Shown here: in pieces, positions 22,301 to 37,000 of the stretch
Layout: each line of letters starts with the position of its first letter
Numbering within the stretch: position 1 is the first letter of the stretch
NCBI GenBank assembly: GCA_949126835.1
Contig: OX421496.1
Location: forward strand, 23,583,844 to 23,647,843
Source of the DNA: Anisus vortex
Taxonomy: Eukaryota; Mollusca; Gastropoda; Planorbidae
Direction of reading: 5' to 3'
DNA length: 64,000 bases
The notes under the pieces: model-generated
Told to the model about the DNA's origin: nothing
The model's database searches: none
Seen by the model: the letters and a program-made list of their open reading frames with translations, nothing else
Made by a program: the position numbers and the translations under genes

Positions 22301-25300
22301 TCACTTGGCATCTTGAGTAGTTGTTGGTTTCACTTGGCATCTTGAGTAGTTGTTGGTTTTACTTGGCATCTTGAGTAGTTGTTGGTTTTACTTGGCATCT
22401 TGAGTAGTTGTTGATTCCACTTGGCATCTTGAGTAGTTGTTAATTCCACTTGGCATCTTGAGTAGTTGTTGCTTCCACTTGGCATCTTGAGTAGTTGTTG
22501 CTTCAACTTGGCATCTTTAATAGTTGTTGGTTCCACTTGGCATCTTGAGTAGTTGTTGGTTCCACTTGGCATCTTGAGTAGTTGTTGGTTCCACTTGGCA
22601 TCTTTAATAGTTATTGATTCCACTTAGCATCTTGAGTAGTTGTTGGTTTCACTTGGCATCTTGAGTAGTTGTTGGTTTCACTTGGCATCTTGAGTAGTTG
22701 TTAGTTCCACTTGGCATCTTGAGTAGTTGTTGGTTCCACTTGGCATCTTGGGTAGTTGTTGGTTTCACTTGGCATCTTGAGTAGTTGTTGGTTTCACTTG
22801 GCATCTTGAGTAGTTGTTGGTTTCACTTGGCATCTTGAGTAGTTGTTAGTTCCACTTGGCATCTTGAGTAGTTGTTGGTTCTACTTGGCATCTTGAGTAG
22901 TTGTTGGTTTCACTTGGCATCTTGAGTAGTTGTTTGTTTCACTTGGCATCTTGAGTAGTTGTTGGTTTCACTTGGCATCTTGAGTAGTTGTTGGTTTTAC
23001 TTAGCATCTTGAGTAGTTGTTGGTTTTACTTGGCATCTTGAGTAGTTGTTGATTCCACTTGGCATCTTGAGTAGTTGTTGATTCCACTTGGCATCTTGAG
23101 TAGTTGTTGCTTCCACTTGGCATCTTGAGTAGTTGTTGCTTCAACTTGGCATCTTGAGTAGTTGTTGCTTCCACTTGGCATCTTGAGTAGTTGTTGCTTC
23201 CACTTGGCATCTTGAGTAGTTGTTGGTTCCACTTGGCATCTTGAGTAGTTGTTGCTTTCACTTGGCATCTTGAGTAGTTGTTGATTCCACTTGGCATCTT
23301 GAGTAGTTGTTGATTCCACTTGGCATCTTGAGTAGTTGTTGATTTCACTTGGCATCTTGAGTAGTTGTTGGTTCCACTTGGCATCTTGAGTAGTTGTTAG
23401 TTCCGCTTAGATTCTTGAGTAGTTGTTATTTCCACTTGGCATCTTGAGTAGTTGTTAGTTCCGCTTAGAATCTTGAGTAGTTGTTGGTTCCACTTGGCAT
23501 CTTGAGTAGTTGTTATTTCCACTTGGCATCTTGAGTAGTTGTTGCTTCCACTTGGCATCTTGAGTAGTTGTTGCTTCCACTTGGCATCTTGAGTAGTTGT
23601 TGGTTTCACTTGGCATCTTGAGTAGTTGTTATTTCCACTTGGCATCTTGAGTAGTTGTTGCTTCCACTTGGCATCTTGAGTAGTTGTTGCTTCCACTTGG
23701 CATCTTGAGTAGTTGTTGATTCCACTTGGCATCTTGAGTAGTTGTTGATTCCACTTGGCATCATGAGTAGTTGTTGGTTCCACTTGGCATCTTGAGTAGT
23801 TGTTATTTCCACTTGGCATCTTGAGTAGTTGTTATTTCCACTTGGCATCTTGAGTAGTTGTTGCTTCCACTTGGCATCTTGAGTAGTTGTTGATTCCACT
23901 TTGCATCTTAAGTAGTTGTTGATTCCACTTGGCATCTTGAGTAGTTGTTGATTCCACTTGGCATCTTGAGTAGTTGTTGATTTCACTTGGCATCTTGAGT
24001 AGTTGTTGGTTCCACTTGGCATCTTGAGTAGTTGTTAGTTCCGCTTAGAATCTTGAGTAGTTGTTATTTCCACTTGGCATCTTGAGTAGTTGTTAGTTCC
24101 GCTTAGAATCTTGAGTAGTTGTTGGTTCCACTTGGCATCTTGAGTAGTTGTTGCTTCCACTTGGCATCTTGAGTAGTTGTTGCTTCCACTTGGCATCTTG
24201 AGTAGTTGTTGATTCCACTTGGCATCTTGAGTAGTTGTTGATTCCACTTGGCATCTTGAGTAGTTGTTGATTTCACTTGGCATCTTGAGTAGTTGTTGCT
24301 TCCACTTGGCATCTTGAGTAGTTGTTGCTTCCACTTGGCATCTTGAGTAGTTGTTGCTTCCACTTGGCATCTTGAGTAGTTGTTGGTTTCACTTGGCATC
24401 TTGAGTAGTTGTTATTTCCACTTGGCATCTTGAGTAGTTGTTGCTTCCACTTGGCATCTTGAGTAGTTGTTGCTTCCACTTGGCATCTTGAGTAGTTGTT
24501 GATTCCACTTGGCATCTTGAGTAGTTGTTGATTCCACTTGGCATCATGAGTAGTTGTTGGTTCCACTTGGCATCTTGAGTAGTTGTTATTTCCACTTGGC
24601 ATCTTGAGTAGTTGTTATTTCCACTTGGCATCTTGAGTAGTTGTTGCTTCCACTTGGCATCTTGAGTAGTTGTTGATTCCACTTTGATTCTTAAGTAGTT
24701 GTTGATTCCACTTGGCATCTTGAGTAGTTGTTGGTTTCACTTGGCATCTTGAGTAGTTGTTAGTTCCACTTGGCATCTTGAGTAGTTGTTATTTCCACTT
24801 GGCATCTTGAGTAGTTGTTGGTTCCACTTGGCATCTTAAGTAGTTGTTGATTCCACTTGGCATCTTGAGTAGTTGTTGGTTTCACTTGGCATCTTGAGTA
24901 GTTGTTGATTCCACTTGGCATCTTGAGTAGTTGTTAGTTCCACTTGGCATCTTGAGTAGTTGTTATTTCCACTTGGCATCTTGAGTAGTTGTTGATTCCA
25001 CTTGGCATCTTGAGTAGTTGTTGGTTCCACTTGGCATCTTAAGTAGTTGTTGATTCCACTTGGCATCTTGAGTAGTTGTTGATTCCACTTGGCATCTTGA
25101 GTAGTTGTTGGTTCCACTTGGCATCTTGAGTAGTTGTTGGTTTCACTTGGCATCTTGAGTAGTTGTTGGTTCCACTTGGCATCTTGAGTAGTTGTTAGTT
25201 TCACTTGGCATCTTAAGTAGTTGTTATTTCCACTTGGCATCTTGAGTAGTTGTTGGTTTTACTTGGCATCTTGAGTAGTTTTTATTTCCACTTGGCATCT

Positions 25301-26300
25301 TGAGTAGTTGTTGCTTCCACTTGGCATCTTGAGTAGTTGTTGCTTCAACTTGGCATCTGGAGTAGTTGTTGCTTCCACTTGGCATCTTGAGTAGTTGTTG
25401 ATTCCACTTGGCATCTTTAATAGTTGTTGGTTCCACTTGGCATCTTGAGTAGTTGTTGGTTCCACTTGGCATCTTGAGTAGTTGTTGGTTCCACTTGGCA
25501 TCTTTAATAGTTATTGGTTCCACTTGGCATCTTGAGTAGTTGTTGGTTTCACTTGGCATCTTGAGTAGTTGTTGGTTTCACTTGGCATCTTGAGTAGTTG
25601 TTAGTTCCACTTGGCATCTTGAGTAGTTGTTGGTTCCACTTGGCATCTTGGGTAGTTGTTGGTTTCACTTGGCATCTTGAGTAGTTGTTGGTTTCACTTG
25701 GCATCTTGAGTAGTTGTTGGTTTCACTTGGCATCTTGAGTAGTTGTTAGTTCCACTTGGCATCTTGAGTAGTTGTTGGTTCTACTTGGCATCTTGAGTAG
25801 TTGTTGGTTTCACTTGGCATCTTGAGTAGTTGTTGGTTTCACTTGGCATCTTGAGTAGTTGTTGGTTTCACTTGGCATCTTGAGTAGTTGTTGGTTTTAC
25901 TTGGCATCTTGAGTAGTTGTTGGTTTTACTTGGCATCTTGAGTAGTTGTTGATTCCACTTGGCATCTTGAGTAGTTGTTAATTCCACTTGGCATCTTGAG
26001 TAGTTGTTGCTTCCACTTGGCATCTTGAGTAGTTGTTGCTTCAACTTGGCATCTTGAGTAGTTGTTGCTTCCACTTGGCATCTTGAGTAGTTGTTGCTTC
26101 CACTTGGCATCTTGAGTAGTTGTTGGTTCCACTTGGCATCTTGAGTAGTTGTTGCTTTCACTTGGCATCTTGAGTAGTTGTTGATTCCACTTGGCATCTT
26201 GAGTAGTTGTTGATTCCACTTGGCATCTTGAGTAGTTGTTGATTTCACTTGGCATCTTGAGTAGTTGTTGGTTCCACTTGGCATCTTGAGTAGTTGTTAG
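19579..26300 (+). repeat. Tandem 3.4-3.5-kb higher-order repeat, about two copies
   Basis: Variant order at about 19.58-22.4 kb recurs at about 23.0-26.0 kb. The offset is 3,422 bp (118 monomers) up to about 20.6/24.0 kb and 3,538 bp (122 monomers) after about 20.85/24.4 kb. Copies share rare forms such as CTTTGATTCTTAAG and the CTTGGCATCTGGAG unit, and differ by a four-monomer block and a few substitutions. Confidence 0.75.
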
Positions 26301-29300
26301 TTCCGCTTAGAATCTTGAGTAGTTGTTATTTCCACTTGGCATCTTGAGTAGTTGTTAGTTCCGCTTAGAATCTTGAGTAGTTGTTGGTTCCACTTGGCAT
26401 CTTGAGTAGTTGTTATTTCCACTTGGCATCTTGAGTAGTTGTTGCTTCCACTTGGCATCTTGATTAGTTGTTGCTTCCACTTGGCATCTTGAGTAGTTAT
26501 TGCTTCCACTTGGCATCTTGAGTAGTTGTTGGTTTCACTTGGCATCTTGAGTAGTTGTTATTTCCACTTGGCATCTTGAGTAGTTGTTGCTTCCACTTGG
26601 CATCTTGAGTAGTTGTTGATTCCACTTGGCATCTTGAGTAGTTGTTGATTCCACTTGGCATCATGAGTAGTTGTTGGTTCCACTTGGCATCTTGAGTAGT
26701 TGTTATTTCCACTTGGCATCTTGAGTAGTTGTTATTTCCACTTGGCATCTTGAGTAGTTGTTGCTTCCACTTGGCATCTTGAGTAGTTGTTGATTCCACT
26801 TTGCATCTTAAGTAGTTGTTGATTCCACTTGGCATCTTGAGTAGTTGTTGATTCCACTTGGCATCTTGAGTAGTTGTTGATTTCACTTGGCATCTTGAGT
26901 AGTTGTTGGTTCCACTTGGCATCTTGAGTAGTTGTTAGTTCCGCTTAGAATCTTGAGTAGTTGTTATTTCTACTTGGCATCTTGAGTAGTTGTTAGTTCC
27001 GCTTAGAATCTTGAGTAGTTGTTGATTCCACTTGGCATCATGAGTAGTTGTTGGTTCCACTTGGCATCTTGAGTAGTTGTTAGTTCCACTTGGCATCTTG
27101 AGTAGTTGTTGGTTCTACTTGGCATCTTGAGTAGTTGTTGGTTTCACTTGGCATCTTGAGTAGTTGTTGGTTTCACTTGGCATCTTGAGTAGTTGTTGGT
27201 TCTACTTGGCATCTTGAGTAGTTGTTGGTTTCACTTGGCATCTTGAGTAGTTGTTGGTTTCACTTGGCATCTTGAGTAGTTGTTAGTTCCACTTGGCATC
27301 TTGAGTAGTTGTTGGTTCCACTTGGCATCTTGGGTAGTTGTTGGTTTCACTTGGCATCTTGAGTAGTTGTTGGTTTCACTTGGCATCTTGAGTAGTTGTT
27401 GGTTTCACTTGGCATCTTGAGTAGTTGTTAGTTCCACTTGGCATCTTGAGTAGTTGTTGGTTCTACTTGGCATCTTGAGTAGTTGTTGGTTTCACTTGGC
27501 ATCTTGAGTAGTTGTTGGTTTCACTTGGCATCTTGAGTAGTTGTTGGTTTCACTTGGCATCTTGAGTAGTTGTTGGTTTTACTTGGCATCTTGAGTAGTT
27601 GTTGGTTTTACTTGGCATCTTGAGTAGTTGTTGATTCCACTTGGCATCTTGAGTAGTTGTTGATTCCACTTGGCATCTTGAGTAGTTGTTGCTTCCACTT
27701 GGCATCTTGAGTAGTTGTTGCTTCAACTTGGCATCTTGAGTAGTTGTTGCTTCCACTTGGCATCTTGAGTAGTTGTTGCTTCCACTTGGCATCTTGAGTA
27801 GTTGTTGGTTCCACTTGGCATCTTGAGTAGTTGTTGCTTTCACTTGGCATCTTGAGTAGTTGTTGATTCCACTTGGCATCTTGAGTAGTTGTTGATTCCA
27901 CTTGGCATCTTGAGTAGTTGTTGATTTCACTTGGCATCTTGAGTAGTTGTTGGTTCCACTTGGCATCTTGAGTAGTTGTTAGTTCCGCTTAGAATCTTGA
28001 GTAGTTGTTATTTCCACTTGGCATCTTGAGTAGTTGTTAGTTCCGCTTAGAATCTTGAGTAGTTGTTGGTTCCACTTGGCATCTTGAGTAGTTGTTATTT
28101 CCACTTGGCATCTTGAGTAGTTGTTGCTTCCACTTGGCATCTTGATTAGTTGTTGCTTCCACTTGGCATCTTGAGTAGTTGTTGCTTCCACTTGGCATCT
28201 TGAGTAGTTGTTGGTTTCACTTGGCATCTTGAGTAGTTGTTATTTCCACTTGGCATCTTGAGTAGTTGTTGCTTCCACTTGGCATCTTGAGTAGTTGTTG
28301 ATTCCACTTGGCATCTTGAGTAGTTGTTGATTCCACTTGGCATCATGAGTAGTTGTTGGTTCCACTTGGCATCTTGAGTAGTTGTTATTTCCACTTGGCA
28401 TCTTGAGTAGTTGTTATTTCCACTTGGCATCTTGAGTAGTTGTTGCTTCCACTTGGCATCTTGAGTAGTTGTTGATTCCACTTTGCATCTTAAGTAGTTG
28501 TTGATTCCACTTGGCATCTTGAGTAGTTGTTGATTCCACTTGGCATCTTGAGTAGTTGTTGATTTCACTTGGCATCTTGAGTAGTTGTTGGTTCCACTTG
28601 GCATCTTGAGTAGTTGTTAGTTCCGCTTAGAATCTTGAGTAGTTGTTATTTCTACTTGGCATCTTGAGTAGTTGTTAGTTCCGCTTAGAATCTTGAGTAG
28701 TTGTTGGTTCCACTTGGCATCTTGAGTAGTTGTTATTTCCACTTGGCATCTTGAGTAGTTGTTGCTTCCACTTGGCATCTTGAGTAGTTGTTGCTTCCAC
28801 TTGGCATCTTGAGTAGTTGTTGCTTCCACTTGGCATCTTGAGTAGTTGTTGGTTTCACTTGGCATCTTGAGTAGTTGATATTTCCACTTGGCATCTTGAG
28901 TAGTTGTTGCTTCCACTTGGCATCTTGAGTAGTTGTTGCTTCCACTTGGCATCTTGAGTAGTTGTTGATTCCACTTGGCATCTTGAGTAGTTGTTGATTC
29001 CACTTGGCATCATGAGTAGTTGTTGGTTCCACTTGGCATCTTGAGTAGTTGTTATTTCCACTTGGCATCATGAGTAGTTGTTATTTCCACTTGGCATCTT
29101 GAGTAGTTGTTGCTTCCACTTGGCATCTTGAGTAGTTGTTGATTCCACTTTGCATCTTAAGTAGTTGTTGATTCCACTTGGCATCTTGAGTAGTTGTTGG
29201 TTTCACTTGGCATCTTGAGTAGTTGTTAGTTCCACTTGGCATCTTGAGTAGTTGTTATTTCCACTTGGCATCTTGAGTAGTTGTTGGTTCCACTTGGCAT

Positions 29301-32300
29301 CTTAAGTAGTTGTTGATTCCACTTGGCATCTTGAGTAGTTGTTGGTTTCACTTGGCATCTTGAGTAGTTGTTGATTCCACTTGGCATCTTGAGTAGTTGT
29401 TAGTTCCACTTGGCATCTTGAGTAGTTGTTATTTCCACTTGGCATCTTGAGTAGTTGTTGATTCCACTTGGCATCTTGAGTAGTTGTTGGTTCCACTTGG
29501 CATCTTAAGTAGTTGTTGATTCCACTTGGCATCTTGAGTAGTTGTTGATTCCACTTGGCATCTTGAGTAGTTGTTGGTTCCACTTGGCATCTTGAGTAGT
29601 TGTTGGTTTCACTTGGCATCTTGAGTAGTTGTTGGTTCCACTTGGCATCTTGAGTAGTTGTTGGTTTCACTTGGCATCTTGAGTAGTTGTTATTTCCACT
29701 TGGCATCTTGAGTAGTTGTTGGTTTTACTTGGCATCTTGAGTAGTTGTTATTTCCACTTGGCATCTTGAGTAGTTGTTGCTTCCACTTGGCATCTTGAGT
29801 AGTTGTTGCTTCAACTTGGCATCTTGAGTAGTTGTTGCTTCCACTTGGCATCTTGAGTAGTTGTTGATTCCACTTGGCATCTTTAATAGTTGTTGGTTCC
29901 ACTTGGCATCTTGAGTAGTTGTTGGTTCCACTTGGCATCTTGAGTAGTTGTTGGTTCCACTTGGCATCTTTAATAGTTATTGGTTCCACTTGGCATCTTG
30001 AGTAGTTGTTGGTTTCACTTGGCATCTTGAGTAGTTGTTGGTTTCACTTGGCATCTTGAGTAGTTGTTAGTTCCACTTGGCATCTTGAGTAGTTGTTGGT
30101 TCCACTTGGCATCTTGGGTAGTTGTTGGTTTCACTTGGCATCTTGAGTAGTTGTTGGTTTCACTTGGCATCTTGAGTAGTTGTTGGTTTCACTTGGCATC
30201 TTGAGTAGTTGTTAGTTCCACTTGGCATCTTGAGTAGTTGTTGGTTCTACTTGGCATCTTGAGTAGTTGTTGGTTTCACTTGGCATCTTGAGTAGTTGTT
30301 GGTTTCACTTGGCATCTTGAGTAGTTGTTGGTTTCACTTGGCATCTTGAGTAGTTGTTGGTTTTACTTGGCATCTTGAGTAGTTGTTGGTTTTACTTGGC
30401 ATCTTGAGTAGTTGTTGATTCCACTTGGCATCTTGAGTAGTTGTTGATTCCACTTGGCATCTTGAGTAGTTGTTGCTTCCACTTGGCATCTTGAGTAGTT
30501 GTTGCTTCAACTTGGCATCTTGAGTAGTTGTTGCTTCCACTTGGCATCTTGAGTAGTTGTTGCTTCCACTTGGCATCTTGAATAGTTGTTGGTTCCACTT
30601 GGCATCTTGAGTAGTTGTTGCTTTCACTTGGCATCTTGAGTAGTTGTTGATTCCACTTGGCATCTTGAGTAGTTGTTGATTCCACTTGGCATCTTGAGTA
30701 GTTGTTGATTTCACTTGGCATCTTGAGTAGTTGTTGGTTCCACTTGGCATCTTGAGTAGTTGTTAGTTCCGCTTAGAATCTTGAGTAGTTGTTATTTCCA
30801 CTTGGCATCTTGAGTAGTTGTTAGTTCCGCTTAGAATCTTGAGTAGTTGTTGGTTCCACTTGGCATCTTGAGTAGTTGTTATTTCCACTTGGCATCTTGA
30901 GTAGTTGTTGCTTCCACTTGGCATCTTGATTAGTTGTTGCTTCCACTTGGCATCTTGAGTAGTTGTTGCTTCCACTTGGCATCTTGAGTAGTTGTTGGTT
31001 TCACTTGGCATCTTGAGTAGTTGTTATTTCCACTTGGCATCTTGAGTAGTTGTTGCTTCCACTTGGCATCTTGAGTAGTTGTTGCTTCCACTTGGCATCT
31101 TGAGTAGTTGTTGATTCCACTTGGCATCTTGAGTAGTTGTTGATTCCATTTGGCATCATGAGTAGTTGTTGGTTCCACTTGGCATCTTGAGTAGTTGTTA
31201 TTTCCACTTGGCATCTTGAGTAGTTGTTATTTCCACTTGGCATCTTGAGTAGTTGTTGCTTCCACTTGGCATCTTCAGTAGTTGTTGATTCCACTTTGCA
31301 TCTTAAGTAGTTGTTGATTCCACTTGGCATCTTGAGTAGTTGTTGGTTTCACTTGGCATCTTGAGTAGTTGTTGGTTTCACTTGGCATCTTGAGTAGTTG
31401 TTAGTTCCACTTGGACATCTTGAGTAGTTGTTATTTCCACTTGGCATCTTGAGTAGTTGTTGGTTCCACTTGGCATCTTAAGTAGTTGTTGATTCCACTT
31501 GGCATCTTGAGTAGTTGTTGGTTTCACTTGGCATCTTGAGTAGTTGTTGATTCCACTTGGCATCTTGAGTAGTTGTTAGTTCCACTTTGCATCTTGAGTA
31601 GTTGTTGATTCCACTTGGCATCTTGAGTAGTTGTTGGTTCCACTTGGCATCTTAAGTAGTTGTTGATTCCACTTGGCATCTTGAGTAGTTGTTGATTCCA
31701 CTTGGCATCTTGAGTAGTTGTTGGTTCCACTTGGCATCTTGAGTAGTTGTTGGTTTCACTTGGCATCTTGAGTAGTTGTTGGTTCCACTTGGCATCTTGA
31801 GTAGTTGTTGGTTTCACTTGGCATCTTGAGTAGTTGTTATTTCCACTTGGCATCTTGAGTAGTTGTTGGTTCCACTTGGCATCTTGAGTAGTTGTTGGTT
31901 TCACTTGGCATCTTGAGTAGTTGTTTTTTCCACTTGGCATCTTGAGTAGTTGTTGCTTCCACTTGGCATCTTGAGTAGTTGTTGCTTCCACTTGGCATCT
32001 TGAGTAGTTGTTGATTCCACTTGGCATCTTGAGTAGTTGTTGATTCCACTTGGCATCTTGAGTAGTTGTTGATTTCACTTGGCATCTTGAGTAGTTGTTG
32101 GTTCCACTTGGCATCTTGAGTAGTTGTTAGTTCCGCTTAGAATCTTGAGTAGTTGTTATTTCCACTTGGCATCTTGAGTAGTTGTTAGTTCCGCTTAGAA
32201 TCTTGAGTAGTTGTTGGTTCCACTTGGCATCTTGAGTAGTTGTTAGTTCCACTTGGCATCTTGAGTAGTTGTTGATTTCACTTTGCATCTTGAGTAGTTG

Positions 32301-34086
32301 TTGGTTCCGCTTAGAATCTTGAGTAGTTGTTGCTTCCACTTGGCATCTTGAGTAGTTGTTGGTTCCGCTTAGAATCTTGAGTAGTTGTTGCTTCCACTTG
32401 GCATCTTGAGTAGTTGTTGGTTTCACCTGGCATCTTGAGTATTTGTTGGTTCCACTTGGCATCTTGAGTAGTTGTTGGTTCCGCTTAGAATCTTGAGTAG
32501 TTGTTGCTTCCACTTGGCATCTTGAGTAGTTGTTGGTTCCGCTTAGAATCTTGAGTAGTTGTTGCTTCCACTTGGCATCTTGAGTAGTTGTTGGTTTCAC
32601 TTGGCATCTTGAGTAGTTGTTTTTTCCACTTGGCATCTTGAGTAGTTGTTGCTTCCACTTGGCATCTTGAGTAGTTGTTGCTTCCACTTGGCATCTTGAG
32701 TAGTTGTTGATTCCACTTGGCATCTTGAGTAGTTGTTGATTCCACTTGGCATCTTGAGTAGTTGTTGATTTCACTTGGCATCTTGAGTAGTTGTTGGTTC
32801 CACTTGGCATCTTGAGTAGTTGTTAGTTCCGCTTAGAATCTTGAGTAGTTGTTATTTCCACTTGGCATCTTGAGTAGTTGTTAGTTCCGCTTAGAATCTT
32901 GAGTAGTTGTTGGTTCCACTTGGCGTCTTGAGTAGTTGTTATTTCCACTTGGCATCTTGAGTAGTTGTTGCTTTTACTTGGCATCTTGAGTAGTTGTTGC
33001 TTCCACTTGGCATCTTGAGTAGTTGTTGGTTTCACTTGGCATCTTGAGTAGTTGTTATTTCCACTTGGCATCTTGAGTAGTTGTTGCTTCCACTTGGCAT
33101 CTTGAGTAGTTGTTGCTTCCACTTGGCATCTTGAGTAGTTGTTGATTCCACTTGGCATCTTGAGTAGTTGTTTTTTCCACTTGGCATCATGAGTAGTTGT
33201 TGGTTCCACTTGGCGTCTTGAGTAGTTGTTATTTCCACTTGGCATCTTGAGTAGTTGTTGGTTCCACTTGGCATCTTGAGTAGTTGTTGGTTTCACTTGG
33301 CATCTTGAGTAGTTGTTGGTTCCACTTGGCATCTTGAGTAGTTGTTGGTTTCACTTGGCATCTTGAGTAGTTGTTATTTCCACTTGGCATCTTGAGTAGT
33401 TGTTGGTTTTACTTGGCATCTTGAGTTGTTATTTCCACTTGGCATCTTGAGTAGTTGTTGCTTCCACTTGGCATCTTGAGTAGTTGTTGCTTCAACTTGG
33501 CATCTTGAGTAGTTGTTGCTTCCACTTGGCATCTTGAGTAGTTGTTGGTTCCACTTGGCATCTTGAGTAGTTGTTAGTTCCACTTGGCATCTTGAGTAGT
33601 TGTTGGTTCCACTTGGCATCTTGAGTAGTTGTTAATTCCACTTGGCATCTTTAATAGTTGTTGGTTCCACTTGGCATCTTGAGTAGTTGTTGATTCCACT
33701 TGGCATCTTGAGTAGTTGTTGATTTCACTTGGCATCTTGAGTAGTTGTTGGTTCCACTTGGCATCTTGAGTAGTTCTTAGTTCCGCTTAGAATCTTGAGT
33801 AGTTGTTGGTTCCACTTGGCATCTTGAGAAGTTGTTATTTCCACTTGGCATCTTGAGTAGTTGTTGCTTCCACTTGGCATCTTGAGTAGTTGTTGGTTCC
33901 ACTTGGCATCTTGAGTAGTTGTTGCTTCCAATTGGCATCTTGAGTAGTTGTTGGTTTCACTTGGCATCTTGAGTAGTTGTTGATTCCACTTGGCATCTTG
34001 AGTAGTTGTTGATTCCACTTGGCATCTTGAGTAGTTGTTGATTTCACTTGGCATCTTGAGTAGTTGTTGGTTCCACTTGGCATCTT

Positions 34087-37000
34087 GAGTAGTTGTTAGT
34101 TCCGCTTAGAATCTTGAGTAGTTGTTATTTCCACTTGGCATCTTGAGTAGTTGTTAGTTCCGCTTAGAATCTTGAGTAGTTGTTGGTTCCACTTGGCATC
34201 TTGAGTAGTTGTTAGTTCCACTTGGCATCTTGAGTAGTTGTTGATTCCACTTGGCATCTTGAGTAGTTGTTGGTTCCGCTTAGAATCTTGAGTAGTTGTT
34301 GCTTCCACTTGGCATCTTGAGTAGTTGTTGGTTCCGCTTAGAATCTTGAGTAGTTGTTGCTTCCACTTGGCATCTTGAGTAGTTGTTGGTTTCACCTGGC
34401 ATCTTGAGTATTTGTTGGTTCCACTTGGCATCTTGAGTAGTTGTTGGTTCCGCTTAGAATCTTGAGTAGTTGTTGCTTCCACTTGGCATCTTGAGTAGTT
34501 GTTGGTTCCGCTTAGAATCTTGAGTAGTTGTTGCTTCCACTTGGCATCTTGAGTAGTTGTTGGTTTCACTTGGCATCTTGAGTAGTTGTTGGTTCCACTT
34601 GGCATCTTGAGTAGTTGTTGCTTCCACTTGGCATCTTGAGTAGTTGTTGCTTCCACTTGGCATCTTGAGTAGTTGTTGATTCCACTTGGCATCTTGAGTA
34701 GTTGTTGATTCCACTTGGCATCTTGAGTAGTTGTTGATTTCACTTGGCATCTTGAGTAGTTGTTGGTTCCACTTGGCATCTTGAGTAGTTGTTAGTTCCG
34801 CTTAGAATCTTGAGTAGTTGTTATTTCCACTTGGCATCTTGAGTAGTTGTTAGTTCCGCTTAGAATCTTGAGTAGTTGTTGGTTCCACTTGGCGTCTTGA
34901 GTAGTTGTTATTTCCACTTGGCATCTTGAGTAGTTGTTGCTTCCACTTGGCATCTTGAGTAGTTGTTGGTTCCACTTGGCATCTTGAGTAGTTGTTGGTT
35001 TCACTTGGCATCTTGAGTAGTTGTTATTTCCACTTGGCATCTTGAGTAGTTGTTGCTTCCACTTGGCATCTTGAGTAGTTGTTGCTTCCACTTGGCATCT
35101 TGAGTAGTTGTTGATTCCACTTGGCATCTTGAGTAGTTGTTGATTCCACTTGGCATCATGAGTAGTTGTTGGTTCCACTTGGCATCTTGAGTAGTTGTTA
35201 TTTCCACTTGGCATCTTGAGTAGTTGTTGGTTCCACTTGGCATCTTGAGTAGTTGTTGGTTTCACTTGGCATCTTGAGTAGTTGTTGGTTCCACTTGGCA
35301 TCTTGAGTAGTTGTTGGTTTCACTTGGCATCTTGAGTAGTTGTTATTTCCACTTGGCATCTTGAGTAGTTGTTGGTTTTACTTGGCATCTTGAGTTGTTA
35401 TTTCCACTTGGCATCTTGAGTAGTTGTTGCTTCCACTTGGCATCTTGAGTAGTTGTTGCTTCAACTTGGCATCTTGAGTAGTTGTTGCTTCCACTTGGCA
35501 TCTTGAGTAGTTGTCGGTTCCACTTGGCATCTTGAGTAGTTGTTAGTTCCACTTGGCATCTTGAGTAGTTGTTGGTTCCACTTGGCATCTTGAGTAGTTG
35601 TTGATTCCACTTGGCATCTTTAATAGTTGTTGGTTCCACTTGGCATCTTGAGTAGTTGTTGGTTCAACTTGGCATCTTGAGTAGTTGTTGGTTCCACTTG
35701 GCATCTTTAATAGTTGTTGGTTCCACTTGGCATCTTGAGTAGTTGTTGGTTTCACTTGACATCTTGAGTAGTTGTTGGTTTCACTTGGCATCTTGAGTAG
35801 TTGTTAGTTCCACTTGGCATCTTGAGTAGTTGTTGGTTCCACTTGGCATCTTGAGTAGTTGTTGGTTTCACTTGGCATCTTGAGTAGTTGTTGGTTTCAC
35901 TTGGCATCTTGAGTAGTTGTTGGTTTCACTTGGCATCTTGAGTAGTTGTTAGTTCCACTTGGCATCTTGAGTAGTTGTTGGTTCTACTTGGCATCTTGAG
36001 TAGTTGTTGGTTTCACTTGGCATCTTGAGTAGTTGTTGGTTTCACTTGGCATCTTGAGTAGTTGTTGGTTTCACTTGGCATCTTGAGTAGTTGTTGGTTT
36101 TACTTGGCATCTTGAGTAGTTGTTGGTTTTACTTGGCATCTTGAGTAGTTGTTGGTTTTACTTGGCATCTTGAGTAGTTGTTGATTCCACTTGGCATCTT
36201 GAGTTGTTGTTAGTTCCGCTTAGAATCTTGAGTAGTTGTTATTTCCACTTGGCATCTTGAGTAGTTGTTAGTTCCGCTTAGAATCTTGAGTAGTTGTTGG
36301 TTCCACTTGGCATCTTGAGTAGTTGTTATTTCCACTTGGCATCTTGAGTAGTTGTTGCTTCCACTTGGCATCTTGAGTAGTTGTTGCTTCCACTTGGCAT
36401 CTTGAGTAGTTGTTGCTTCCACTTGGCATCTTGAGTAGTTGTTGGTTTCACTTGGCATCTTGAGTAGTTGTTATTTCCACTTGGCATCTTGAGTAGTTGT
36501 TGCTTCCACTTGGCATCTTGAGTAGTTGTTGCTTCCACTTGGCATCTTGAGTAGTTGTTGATTCCACTTGGCATCTTGAGTAGTTGTTGATTCCACTTGG
36601 CATCATGAGTAGTTGTTGGTTCCACTTGGCATCTTGAGTAGTTGTTATTTCCACTTGGCATCTTGAGTAGTTAATATTTCCACTTGGCATCTTGAGTAGT
36701 TGTTGCTTCCACTTGGCATCTTGAGTAGTTGTTGATTCCACTTTGCATCTTAAGTAGTTGTTGATTCCACTTGGCATCTTGAGTAGTTGTTGGTTTCACT
36801 TGGCATCTTGAGTAGTTGTTAGTTCCACTTGGCATCTTGAGTAGTTGTTATTTCCACTTGGCATCTTGAGTAGTTGTTGGTTCCACTTGGCATCTTAAGT
36901 AGTTGTTGATTCCACTTGGCATCTTGAGTAGTTGTTGGTTTCACTTGGCATCTTGAGTAGTTGTTGATTCCACTTGGCATCTTGAGTAGTTGTTAGTTCC

